A stretch of DNA of 64,000 nt from assembly GCA_029891345.1 (NCBI GenBank), contig CM057009.1, forward strand, positions 289,178,966 through 289,242,965, given 5' to 3'. Origin of the DNA: Dryococelus australis (Eukaryota; Arthropoda; Insecta; Phasmatodea; Phasmatidae). Positions 1 to 10,621 of this stretch are shown piece by piece. The stretch's first letter is position 1, and the number at the start of each line of letters is the position of its first letter. Position numbers and translations under genes: made by a program. Below the pieces are notes generated by a model, which saw only the letters and a list, made by a program, of their open reading frames with translations, searched no databases and was not told the DNA's origin.

Positions 1-1464
1 CGTATACGGTGTGAAAGAGAATCTCAAAACAATCCAGTGATACCCATAAAACGCCATACGATCGAGTGAAGCGGTGCCGGGAACGTAAAATAAACATCAA
101 GGTGTCCGAGCTCGTCAACTTTGAGGTACTCACTCAAAACAAACGGCCGTGTCCCCAACACAGCCAAACCCAAATTTTGCAGAAAAATGGCCAGTAAAAT
201 GCACTGTACAGTAAGTGTGTCCAGCGTCGAGTGAACCAATAGGACGGATGCAAGTGGGGGATACGGAGACCAGCAGAACAGATGGTTATGCGGTCGTGAA
301 TACAAGCGGAACAACTTCTACCTTGTTTTAAAAGCAAATCTGCACCGCACTCAAAGTGTTGACGTCAAGTGTATAAACACATTTTTACTACAGTCCTTTC
401 AAATTTACTTCCAACTTTTTGCGAAGCTGGGCTGAAATTATACTTCCAGGGCACTCCTCCGCCTCATTCAGGCGAAACGTAACTTAATACAGAAAATTGC
501 ACCAAAGGGACAACGCGCCTCTTCATGGGCTCTCAGCCTAATAATATTTTTTATTCATACAATTTTTTTACTAGACATTACTCCAACACACTTATTTGCT
601 CACTGATTTATTCATTTTCCTTACAATTGAAATTCTTTATGTACAAATTATAAATAAATATTAAATAATAATTTAAAATAACTGTCACTTTTATTTTAAC
701 ATAAATTAAATATAAAATGCTTGTGATACGGTACATAATTATGAAAGAACCAAACAAGTCAGGCATGGGGGATTTCTCAAAGGTTTGATTCAAAAAGTGC
801 GAATAAACCACGAATATGTAGACTATAGCCGCAATACGCAATATAATCGTATACTGATACTAGTACAATATAAAAAAAAATGCAGAAATTAAATCAAATA
901 ACACACGTTAAACACTCGGGTGACTTAATCCCGTGTTAGCGAGCCGAACAGGATACTGAGGTCTAACTGTGGCAGCAGCCAGGGAGCAAATGTCCTCTGC
1001 TCGAGTAAATACAGTGTTTTGAAGTCTAACATTGTGTTTCTACGAAATGATTATGTGTTACTGAGAGGGCTATGCTGACAGCTCACATGTTTTGTTGTCA
1101 CAGCCAATGAACTGTAGGCTTTGAGTTCAGCGGAAGTGATGTGAAACACTCGTACCCAGACGCCGAAAAAATTCACCTGCTGGTCAAACTTCTCTTTCGT
1201 TTGTACAGTTAAGAGGATGATGTATATTTATCATTAGCTCGCAGTACTTCAGGAGATGCCAAAAATCGTGTGAGCAAATCGTGTATGTATCAAAATTTTC
1301 AGTTTTTGAAGTCTTTGCTGTGCCCAAAAATAGCCGGGAAGTTTTAAGGTTCCTATTCATTACCTAGAACAATAGCATGGTTCAAGAATCAGTTTCTCAA
1401 AGGGAATGTCTTTACGCACCGAGCCACGGGTAAAGGAACTGGATGTCGTGTTACAGAACCCGCA
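1..1464. other. No gene recognised; AT-rich flank
   Basis: I see no supportable gene here. A 96-codon hydrophobic open frame on the minus strand (24-314) is the longest; it has no motif I recognise. The words around 230-245 (accaataggacg) resemble the CCAAT-containing repeats elsewhere in the window, so it is probably repeat sequence. Positions 540-900 are very AT-rich and featureless. Confidence 0.5.
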
Positions 1465-2050
1465 AGAATACAGAAGTGAAATAGCCGCTTGTACTGCGAA
1501 ACTCCAGTCTCACAGGGGCCGCGGGGTGGTTTAGTTGTCTTACTACTCGCCTCTCGCCTAGGAGAAGCGGGTTCGATTCCCGGCGGGGTCGCCCCCGGAT
1601 TTTCGTACTTGGGACCGGCGGGTTGTCTCGGGGATCTCCCGTTTCCCCCACCCTTGCATTCCGGTGCTGCTCCATACTCACCTCACTTCACACTCATAGG
1701 TTCTCGATGCTAAGAGCCGCCCAAATCACTCGACTTCCCCAGTTCTACAGCCTCACACGACACCAAAATTGGCGTCCCCAGCCGGAAACATGTTATGATG
1801 CCGTTTGCCAATCAGAGTGGGGTAACTTATTTGCCAGCCGGCAACCAGCCTATAGGGGATGTTTCGCAGCATGCAGTGTCCAGTCAGACGCAAGGGCCGT
1901 GCCAGAGACTCGCGCTGCCAATCAACGAACATGTACGCGCACGCCAGGTTAGTAGCCACGCACTTTCGCGTCTGTTCACTAAATGTTCTATGTCCGTGTT
2001 CTCCCAACAACCTCTCGCCTGCCAGTGTGGCCATCGCTTGATCTACGGAC
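1465..2050 (+). repeat. Family D repeat, interrupted by a SINE
   Basis: The left end reads agaatacagaagtgaaata, the terminal word shared with copies near 12.92, 23.77 and 62.84 kb. After the nested SINE (1515-1747) the sequence resumes with words typical of this family: CCAATCAGAG, CCAGCCGGCAACCAGCC and GCAGCATGCAGTGTCCAGTCAG. The right end is not clear. The family seems to be a short non-coding element with ATACAGAAGTGAAAT terminal inverted repeats. Open frames in this stretch are by-products of the repeat. Confidence 0.5.
1515..1747 (+). mobile_element. tRNA-derived SINE, copy 1
   Basis: The element starts ggggccgcgg and carries tRNA-like polymerase III boxes: a degenerate A box just inside the start and a good B box, GGTTCGATTCCC, near 1569-1580. 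The body (tgctccatactcacctcactt) and tail (gagccgcccaaatcactc) match five other copies in this window. It is flanked by a 10-base near-duplication, CAGTCTCACA (1505-1514) and CAGCCTCACA (1748-1757), as expected for LINE-mediated insertion. It lies inside a family D repeat and is therefore younger than it. Confidence 0.8.
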
Positions 2051-2138
2051 TATAGCTATTCAGATACAAGCCCGGTTGCAGACGCAACACTAGTTCTTGG
2101 CATCGCCTGAAATGTTACATTTTTACAGTGGCTTAAAG

Positions 2139-2384
2139 AGATATATATATATAAACAGAGAGAGATAGAAGAGACTTGGGTTGCTATTTACAGCGAGGTC
2201 TTGAGAGCCGATGAGGGTGAAGTGCGTGAGTATGGAGCAGCGCCGGAACGAAAGGGCGACGTGGAAACGGAAGATCCCCGGCACGATTCCCACTTGCGAA
2301 AATCCGGAGTGAACCGGCCGCGGATTGAACCCGGTTCGCCTTGGTGGGAGACGAGCTGTCTAATCGCTCAGCCACCGCGGCCCC
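2139..2384 (-). mobile_element. tRNA-derived SINE, copy 2
   Basis: Reverse-strand copy: read on the minus strand it begins ggggccgcggtggctgagcg (A box region TGGCTGAGCGATTAG) followed by the B box GGTTCAATCC. The 3' tail on the plus strand is a short (TA)n and (GA)n run at 2142-2168. An imperfect target duplication is visible: GTGGCTTAAAG at 2128-2138 and GTGACTGAAAG just after 2384. This is the cleanest tRNA-like head of the family in the window. Confidence 0.8.
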
Positions 2385-3394
2385 TGTGACTGAAAGGTAA
2401 GGTCATTTAAATTTCGCAAGATTACACAAAGACGACTCGAAGTAGTTTCAGAAGAAAACGAATTTCTACGTTGCACAAGAATATTTTCTTGAAATTTCAC
2501 GAGCCGCCATCTGAGGCGGAGGCAGTGAAGTGTTATAAATACTGCATATGGTCATATTCATACAAGAAGGGGGCTAGGGGAGTAGCTGAAATTGTACGTA
2601 TAACTGAGGGGGTTTATTTTTGTCTATAAAACATGTTTCGGCTCGTTGTTTAGAGTTTAACCATTTCTGGCCTCTTTCTCTTGTTGGTGGAAGGGTTTTA
2701 TAGTTGCTGTCCCTTTTGCAATACTTGACGCAATTCCTGACGTCCTGGTTTGATCTGAATGTGTATGGCCGGGTTCATACGAGGAGGTTAAGCTAAGGTC
2801 TGTTCATAACAGAATTCTCTCGCGGATCACGATACAGCGCGAATAAATCCCCGGCAAGCCGAAGAATATAATTTATGTTAGAATGCATATAGTTCCACGG
2901 AACATAAAAGCATGCGTGAGCGAATAGGCACTGCGGTTCGTTTGAATTAAACATACTCTATCGATTGTTGGATGCGCAATTTTCTGCGTCGGATTGGCTT
3001 GTGTACGTTGTGGAAGATTCCGTATTGATCGGACTGCTGCCGGACCAGTTGTTCCCCAAGCGCTGATTGGCAAACGACGTTCCGCCATTATATTGGCCAG
3101 TGAGATAGTTTTGCTGGCGCGTGTGTGGGTGACGTTTGTGGTACATGCCGTATTGTCTATTTGCAGTTTCTCAACATTTTTTTATTCAACCTTTGAAAAA
3201 TCAGCCCTTGTATAACGTGTAGGATTCTTTTCAATATACGCCATGTATCACAAGCGTTTTATACTTGTGTTAACATTAAAGTACGTTAAGTTTGAATTAT
3301 ATTGAAATATTATTTATATTTTATCTACAATTTATGATATTTCATTTATAGTAAATGTGAATAAGAACAGTGAGAAAATAGGTGAGTTGGTATA
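2385..3394. other. No gene; D-like fragment near 2990-3130
   Basis: No gene is recognised. On the minus strand, about 3050-3115 resembles the middle of family D near 23.83-23.88 kb (CACTGGCCA followed by AAAATGGCG/TAATGGCG and CGTTTGCC words), so a degraded D copy in reverse orientation is likely. The remainder is unannotated AT-rich sequence. Confidence 0.35.
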
Positions 3395-3819
3395 GGCAGT
3401 TTAGAGTAAAATAAACTATTTTGAAAGCCCTGCTTAGGATCTACCTGTATGCTTGCTGTTTGTTTTCCGCCTTATAAAAAAAATTAATATTGTCTTGGGT
3501 CTCGTCACTTTATTCATACGTTGCGTCGATCAAGTGAAAAGGTGAAATTATTACAAAAGTAAAACTTTAGCAAATCTGCTTATTTTTACACTTAGACGCA
3601 TTAAAAAATGTAGAAAACAAAATTAATTATTTAAGTTATTACAAATGGTTACTTAGCACTTTTTATGCAACATTAAGATATGGACCTACTTTCCATCCAT
3701 CGTTACCAACTTTACTGGACGCACGCCACTCAGTGAGCCCGTTAAACTATATGTCACTTAGAAGCAGTGACATTTTACTAAGGTTCATTTCAAAAGTGCT
3801 CACTTTATCGTGAACAGCC
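3395..3819 (+). mobile_element. MITE family A, copy 1
   Basis: The copy is bounded by TA at 3393-3394. The left end is degenerate (ggcagtttagagtaaaataa) and the right end is good (AAGTGCTCACTTTATCG then TGAACAGCC). The internal sequence (gaaagccctgcttaggatct, catccatcgttaccaacttt) matches the copies at 12.05, 46.97 and 57.60 kb. It is non-coding. The end structure, about 425 bp length and apparent TA target suggest a Tc1/mariner-type MITE. That class assignment is inference. Confidence 0.75.
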
Positions 3820-4352
3820 TTTAATGCCAAATAAGATATAGTTCTTAGGCAAAATACTATTACATTGCGTGCCCACGAATGAAGGAGCTTTGTCACTCTG
3901 GTATAATTTTTTTAAACACAGTTAAGTTTTGTTTGCGCGAGGCAGAGGAATATCCCGAACGTAGTACTTTAGCAGAGCTTTATAAAATTGTGAAGTAAAC
4001 GTGAATGGACTATAGTTTTGCTTCTGCGGTCTTGAACGCTTTGTGGTGGTTTCGCGATTTTACTAATGCCAAAAAGCCAGAACGTTGAATAAGTAATAAT
4101 GGAAAGGGAAATTTAAATTCCCGAAGATACCACAAATGTAGAACACGATTTACGGGAGAAAATGCCTGCGAGTTTGCCGAAGACGCGGGGAATTCCAAGA
4201 CTTCCAGAAGTTCGTGACAGCCGGTAGTTTCGAGTTAATACCTCCAGTCATTTATGAAAGCAAAGATAAGTTCGCAGATTCGCAGGGGCTGTCCACCACA
4301 GGAGGGTCCGCCCACGTTAAAATCAAAGAAATGCGGCAAACCTTTTACTAGA
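3820..4352. other. No gene recognised
   Basis: Intervening sequence between two oppositely oriented family A MITEs. The only open frame above 60 codons (minus, 4010-4198) has no recognisable motif. Confidence 0.4.
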
Positions 4353-4779
4353 GGCTGTTCAATATAAAGTGAGCACTTTTGAAATCAACATAAGTGAAAA
4401 GCTGCTGCCCTGCCTGCAAATATTTTAACGAGCGCACCGAGTGACATGCGCCAAGTGAAGTTGGTAATGATAAATGGAAAATAGCTCCATATCATAACGT
4501 CAAATAAAAAGTGTTAGGTAATTATTTGGATAACCTAATTTATTTATCTCGCTTTCGGTTTATTTTTAATGCATCGAAGTGTAAAAATGACCAGAATTTA
4601 CATATATTATATATATATATACTTTTCTTATATTTACACAGTTTCACCTGATCGCCGCATGAATAAAATAATGAGACTCATGGTAATGCTAATGTTACAC
4701 AAGGCGGAGGAATACACAACGTAAATACACGCAGAACTTAAGCAGGCCTTTCAAAAGTGCTCATTTATCGTGAACAGCC
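4353..4779 (-). mobile_element. MITE family A, copy 2 (reverse)
   Basis: Ends are GGCTGTTCAATATAAAGTGA on the left and TCATTTATCGTGAACAGCC on the right. The diagnostic internal words occur in reverse order relative to copy 1 (atgagactcatggtaatgct, gcagaacttaagcaggcc), so this is an inverted copy. Copies 1 and 2 form an inverted pair about 530 bp apart. Confidence 0.75.
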
Positions 4780-5685
4780 TTTAGCTAACAAACCTCGCGG
4801 CGTTTCTTGGAGCATCTGGAAATCAAAGTATGCGAGAAGCGAGGGATTACAGCAATTACCTGGAATTAACTCGTCATTGGTCACGCTATGAGCATTTTGC
4901 TCACTCTTCATAAATATTGTCTCACTTTTTTTTTTTTTCTGGGTGTCCTTCCATCCAGCTGACTTTTGAATCTTCCTTGTTCAGTCGCTAGGCAGCTGGC
5001 CGGATGTAACTGATCCTTGGCCTTGAGATAAGATATCGTTTACAGGTCTTGCACCCTGCATGATAAGCATTTAGCTCACAGAGCATCCACTCGTGTCTGT
5101 TACACTTGCGACGACTGTTCGGTTTACAAAATGCTCTGCTTACGAGTGGAATATATTCTCATAAGGTTTGTGTCGTATTATTTAAATTAGTCTTAGCGTT
5201 ACTTATTAAAATGAATCGTGGGAATAAAATCGTGGCTTTGGCTCTTCAACAAATTGCTGAATGATCCAGAACTGGTACGTTATTGTTATTCGGTATTTGG
5301 ATTGAATAATTTAAAATTTGTTTTTTGCGGGCAACATTCATACTATTAGAAATTACCAATTTTTACAGAAGACTGCTGGTTTATCTTACAACATTAGAGA
5401 TTACTTTTGATAATTCTGTATGTCTGAATAAAAATGGAAACAGGGATTCGTTACTGAAAGTAGCTGATTAAAACACTAAATTGGATAGAAAAGAGAGACA
5501 GGATAAGTTACAATTTTGAAAGAAAAAAAAATGTATGTATGGCAGAGTAAACATAAAAAAGTATAGTCACTACATTATAATATAAATCATTTTATGTGCT
5601 TTCAATTCTTTCCTTTATAATTTCCATTACCTGAATTTCCACTTATTCTGTTTATTCGCTGCTTTTGTATAACAGAAGTTCCACC

Positions 5686-7426
5686 ATGGTTGCCGGACAG
5701 ATTACTATCTCAGAATCAAGCAGATAGCAGCAGTGAAAATCAAGCAGGAAGCATGGATCAAATTTTCCACCAAGAAAACAGTGAAGTGACAGTGAAGCCG
5801 AAGAAGAAAGTTTACATAGCTAGTGACAGCAGCAATCCTGTGCTAGTGAAAATGAAGATGAAGAACCTGCGGGTATTCCATTGGGTATGAGTCCTGTGTA
5901 TTTACGAGCAGATAAGGAAACAGAGTGGTCAGTTCATCCTCCTCGTCCTAATGTACGAACCAGAAAGTATAATATTGTGATCCATCTTCCAGGAGTGAAG
6001 AAAGTGGCAAAAAATTCTGTCTGCCTTAGACTGTTGGAAATTATTTTTTCCAAGCAATATGATTCAAGAAGTAGTGGACTGTACCAATATTTGTTTAGAA
6101 TAAATACGCGTGAACTATGGGCGTCAAAGAAATTGTGGCAGTATCACATTTGTTGAACTGAGTGCCTTGTTGGGTTTACTCGATCTAGCAGGTGTGAAAA
6201 AAGAACAGCATTTAAATATTGAAGAATTTTTCAGTGACGATGGCACAGCACCAGAATTTTTTAGAGCAGTAATGTCTATGAAAAGGTTTTACTTGATTTT
6301 GCGTGCTCTCAGGTTTGATAACATAAATGACAGGGATGCAAGGAAACTCACTGACAACCTAGCTCCTGTAAGAAACATTTTCGAGCAGTTTGTTACCCAG
6401 TGCGTGGCAAATTATCAAGTAAGTGAATATCTAACTGTGGATGGAATGCTGGAAGCATTCCGAGTACGTTGCAAGTTCCAGCAGTACGTAGCTAATAAAC
6501 CTGCTAAGTACGGAATACAAGTGTATGCCATTGTAGACTTACGTACATTATACACAAGAAATTTGGAACTCTACCCTGGTAGACAACCTGAAGGGCCACA
6601 TAAGTATGGCAACAGTGCAAGTAGCGTGGTGAAGCGTATTGCCGCCCCAGTCATAAATACAGGCAGAAATATTACAATGTATAGTTATTTTACCTCAGTT
6701 CCCTTAGCAAGAGATCTTCTTGCACAGAACACTACGATTGTTGGTACACCGAGGAAAAATAAGAAGGAAATCCCTCCTTCATTTGTGAACACAAAGGAAA
6801 GGCCACAACGAAGCAGCATGTTTGTTTTCTCATCTGCCGGTACATTAGTATCTTATGTACCCCCCCCCCCCCCCCCAAAAAAAAAAAAAAAAACCAAGAA
6901 TGTGTTACTTCTGTCTACATTTCAGAGTGACGACAAAATTGATGAGATTTCGGAAGAGCTGTGAAAAACCTGAGATTATAACATTCTATAATCTAACGAA
7001 ATGCGGAGCAGATGTTGTAGATGAAATGAAGGGTGAATATTCTATGTCAAGGGTAAGCTGTAGATGGCCTCTGACAATATTTTTTTCTTTGTTGAATATT
7101 GGTGGGATAAACGGCCAAACAATATACACTGCAAATACAGAGGGGAAACTCCCAAGACGCGTGTTTCTGAAGAACTTAGCTTTGCAGCTAATGGAACCAC
7201 AACTCGTGGCTCGTGCCTCAGTCACTACTTTGCCTCCAGCCTTGCGAACAACTGCAGCAAGGGCAGCTGGTAGAGAAGCGCTAACAGGAGCAAAACGAAA
7301 AACTGTCCCAGGAATCTGTTCAGTCTGTCCTCGAAAGAAAAACAGAAAACAACTAGATCGTGTGCCTCTTGCAACAAGCCTATTTGCAATGAGCATACGA
7401 TATTCAAATGTTCTGAATGTTCATAA
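5686..7426 (+). pseudogene. piggyBac-like transposase, four frameshifts
   Basis: This is a cut-and-paste transposase of the piggyBac (DDE_Tnp_1_7) type by its protein words. Coding frame moves from frame 2 (from about 5690) to frame 1 near 5880, back to frame 2 near 6110-6150, to frame 3 near 6950-6970, and again to frame 2 near 7350, ending at TAA 7424-7426. Recognisable blocks are LTVDGMLEAFRVRC (first catalytic D kept, usual following E changed to G), NITMYSYFTSVPLA (normally G-D-N before the FTS, so the second catalytic D is lost) and KCGADVVDEM (third D kept). The C-terminal cysteine-rich domain is also present: CSVCPRKKNRK, then after the last shift SCASCNKPICNEH and KCSECS. A C17-A17 homopolymer pair at 6860-6893 sits inside the frame without closing it. 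The start is uncertain: ATG 5686 is in a different frame and soon stops. The element is inactive as written. Confidence 0.88.
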
Positions 7427-7446
7427 ATCTTGTTACCTTACATAGA

Positions 7447-7920
7447 GTTTAGTGCATGTATATTTTTATTTGTCATCGTTTTAAGTGTATTACAAACATG
7501 TTTATGTATCGAGTAGGCCCTCAAAACCAAACTCATTTAAATTAAAGCTAGTTTTGTACTAAAAATGATGTTATGAATGTTCATAAATGATAGTTTAGAT
7601 GTACATAGTGTGTGAAGTAAATTGCATGGTGTGTATTTTATTTGTCGATGTTTCAAATGTATAATATGTATTCATGATGATATATCAAGTAGGCCTTTAA
7701 AACAAAACTTTGTAATTTTAGTCAATTTTGTACTAGAAAATGATCATAATGGAGTTTGCCAAGATATACAATGTGTATGCTGTTTCGTATATAATGTGTA
7801 TTATTTGTTGTTTCTAACCTTTGACACTATATAATTTAATAATAATGTATCAGTACGCCCGACAAAAAAACTAAGCATTTTACAGTCAGGTTTGTGCTAC
7901 AGACAGTTTCATTTTGTAGA
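7447..7920 (+). repeat. Three degenerate tandem units in the piggyBac 3' region
   Basis: After the transposase stop, a unit of roughly 160-175 bases recurs about three times. Each has tattttatttgtc or a similar start, a gtatcgagtaggccc or atatcaagtaggcct block (7506, 7682; weaker at 7848), an AAAACAAAACT block, and tttgtactaaaaatgat or tttgtactagaaaatgat (7551, 7728). They are direct repeats inside the transposon and may be subterminal transposase-binding or untranslated sequence. Function is inference. Confidence 0.6.
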
Positions 7921-8176
7921 AAACTTAAGTAAAAACGATAGTAAACTTTGATGTGAAAATAATATTAAAACTTATGTAAAAATAATATTAAAACTTTGTG
8001 GAAATAATATCAAAACTTATTAAAAAAGAACAAAAATGTTTCATTTGCAATAAGGAAATCAATGTGTCTCCTTAAAGCGGTAAGGCAGGTCCCAAAACAT
8101 AAAATGAAGTCATGTGAGCGAAATGCTCATGCGCGACCAATGATGTAACATTATAATACCACCAATGACGAGTTAA

Positions 8177-10324
8177 ACAGTCAGAGACGAGAACTATCGA
8201 TGAAAATAATTTCATCGTTCTTCTCTATTAACTCAGGACCTAATTAGGGCAAGAATAGGATATATTTTTTTAACACTACGAGAATCTCAGTTACGACATC
8301 AAGTTTAAAATATTTTATTTGAAATGATTACTGTAAGAGTGATTTTGAACATAAATTAAGACTAAACAATTCGACTGAAGTTTTTAATTATTTTTTGGTG
8401 AACACGGAAAAAGCAGCACTACACTGCTATGACCAAACTTGGATAGGTAGGAATAGTCTGTCTCACTAACAAGTTCATTTTTCTGAAAGTTGTCCTGTGT
8501 ATGGCTGTTTCCATGCCAACAGCAATGCATCCCTACGCCACAGCACATGTTTATTTTCAAAGGAAAACTTAATACTTTACCCAGGACTGCATCCTCTAAG
8601 AACAGAGAAAACGACACCTATAAGGCCTAAATTTGGTGGCAGTGCAGAGGATTCCACTGAACAAAACCACGTTTCGTGATGAGTGTGATAGCGATAATCG
8701 GATTTGGATAAACCGCCAACAAATGTTAGCAATAGACAACCATAGAGCCGAATTAATACCTATAACTGAATCCCTTCAAACGCAATTCGGTTTATGACTT
8801 CAAGTGTTGCATTTGAGAAAAATACTATATGGATTGTACTTGACGTAGTCAATAATTTCTAGTTTTCTGTTAGGCTGCAGTCATTTAAACATTTTACGAC
8901 TTAGATTTCTAAGAACCGTTTACGAATGTCTAAACCACAGAGAAGATCTTGGGCACACAGCCTTACAGATTGTAGTTCCAACAAAAAAAAAAACTTCCTG
9001 TCAATGTTGCTTGTAGTTGAGGACACTGGTTTTAAATTGGCTAACTAAGGAGAAGTTCTCAGACATTTGACAAGGTCAACATTTCTCTCACAAAGTTGGC
9101 AATACAATTAGCAACTATCCGACAGAATTCCTAAGGCTAACGATGAGATTTTACGTGTTAGCCACTGGTATTCTAACCTCCTGGAAGCCGAAGCCTGGTA
9201 ATGATAAATAAGCAAGTAGGTGACTGAGAGTTACAAAAAAGTAGTCTGGCCCCACAGTTCTTCTACCGTCCCTCTCAATAAAACTTTTTACTCTTTAAAT
9301 TGGAGCATAAATATTAAACCCGCGATCGCTACCAGAGAGAGATTTACGACAAGCGGGCTACTTTTGAGCAGAGGAAATCTACGGAAGGATTTAAGTACGC
9401 AGAACGAATAAATATCACAGAGAGTATTAAATATTTATACAAAAAACCCATAACTCATGACAATATATTGCGCAGGCCGAAGATGACCCAAATAGTCTTT
9501 CCAGAAAAAAGAAACATTTCGTTCAGCTTTCATTCGAAAGTTACCTCAAAATAAAATTAATGTTTTTGAAGAATTTTGTAATAAAAGTACATGCAAGTTA
9601 TTCTTTAAAAAATATGTATAAGTTCAAAGTCAAGATTTAAAATAATGAACTTATTTTATTAAAACAATATTTCACCTTTTTGGGTTCGCATATGTTAAAT
9701 CATCTTTTTTAAAGAGAAATCCCTAAAAATAAATAAATTCTCATTAACTGAAGCATATTATTTAAAAAAAATTGTATTTTTATTTTTAATATAAATTTTG
9801 AATATTGAAATGTTACTCAGGAAATTCATACTTCTATTGAATGAAACAAACTGCATCACATAGAAATAAAAGGAAAATAACAATATAAATAATGTAAAGT
9901 TTTGAATTATTAATGTCAAATACTGCCGTAATTTATATGATTAATTTGAAGTTATGTTGTAAGGAAGATTTAAAAAAATGTAATTTAAACCTTTAATTTA
10001 AAAATAATGAAGGGAACAATTGGTTTATATTACAAAAATTACATAAGTACCAAAAAATGTTTTAAAAATAAATGCACAGTATAGCATTTTTTCCGAAACA
10101 GAAAATATGATTGATCTTTATTACATACTCAACTGAAATCATGTCTACATTAAGAAATATTAATTTGAAATAATTCTGAATATGAAAAATGTTAACGGCC
10201 ATTTTTAAATCACTAAGCTGTAATAAACTACTTCAGAAATAATATAACTTACAAAATATTAGACCCAAAACTATAAATGTGGTATACATAGATAATGAAA
10301 CTTTGGCCTACTTCAGCTCCTTAG
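8177..10324. other. No gene recognised; very AT-rich
   Basis: No coding or repeat feature is convincing here. About 9,540-10,300 is strongly AT-rich with many poly-A and poly-T runs and only short open frames. The 63-codon plus-strand frame at 9220-9411 shows no motif. Confidence 0.5.
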
Positions 10325-10621
10325 CCCATTCAGACCCAGTGTACACATTTATGTATATTACGCATGCGTAGTTAAGTTTTGGTCTGTACAGCACATTGTG
10401 AAGCTCAATGACCAATGATTTTACCGGTTGTTAAATGATTCGCGAAGTGTCTCACTGGTCTAGGTCATTATTGGTTCATATAACTGCAGCTGAACATCTA
10501 GTCAACAGCTCATTGGCTGTGAAAACGAAACAAGTGTTGCGTAGACTTAATTACAGCACGCATTATAACATTTTTTCGTTTGAAACATCGGAATCCGCAT
10601 ATTAAAGTGGGTCTGAAAGGG
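10325..10621. mobile_element. Family F element (TTAA-type MITE), copy 1
   Basis: Terminal inverted repeats are CCCATTCAGACCCA (10325-10338) and TGGGTCTGAAAGGG (10608-10621), extended by TTAG/CTAA just outside. The interior is non-coding. Size and CCC...GGG ends match the copies at 12.57, 58.68 and 59.76 kb. Ends starting CCC next to TTAA are typical of piggyBac-mobilised MITEs; here the flanks are TTAG and CTAA rather than two TTAA. Confidence 0.65.

Larger units (their letters stand above)
4866..8176 (+). mobile_element. piggyBac-type DNA transposon, complete but dead
   Basis: The element is delimited by TTAA at 4866-4869 and 8173-8176, the hallmark piggyBac target duplication. Its ends are inverted. 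The left end reads CTCGTCATTGGTCACGC then ATGAGCATTTTGCTCAC (4870-4904). The right end, read on the minus strand, has CTCGTCATTGGT, about 31 extra bases that include a second TCATTGGT, then CGCATGAGCATTTCGCTCAC. The element proper is 4870-8172, 3303 bp. It contains a frameshifted transposase (about 5686-7426) and a tandem-repeated 3' segment (7447-7920). Its termini start with CTC rather than the CCC usual for the superfamily. Confidence 0.88.

Noticed and set aside
24..314. Hydrophobic 96-codon minus-strand open frame as a membrane protein exon
   Set aside because: No recognisable family motif or splice context, and the sequence contains CCAAT-type words resembling repeats elsewhere in the window.
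1489..2055. Overlapping open frames on both strands as genes
   Set aside because: They lie entirely within a SINE and a family D repeat, with frames open on both strands because the sequence is GC-richer.
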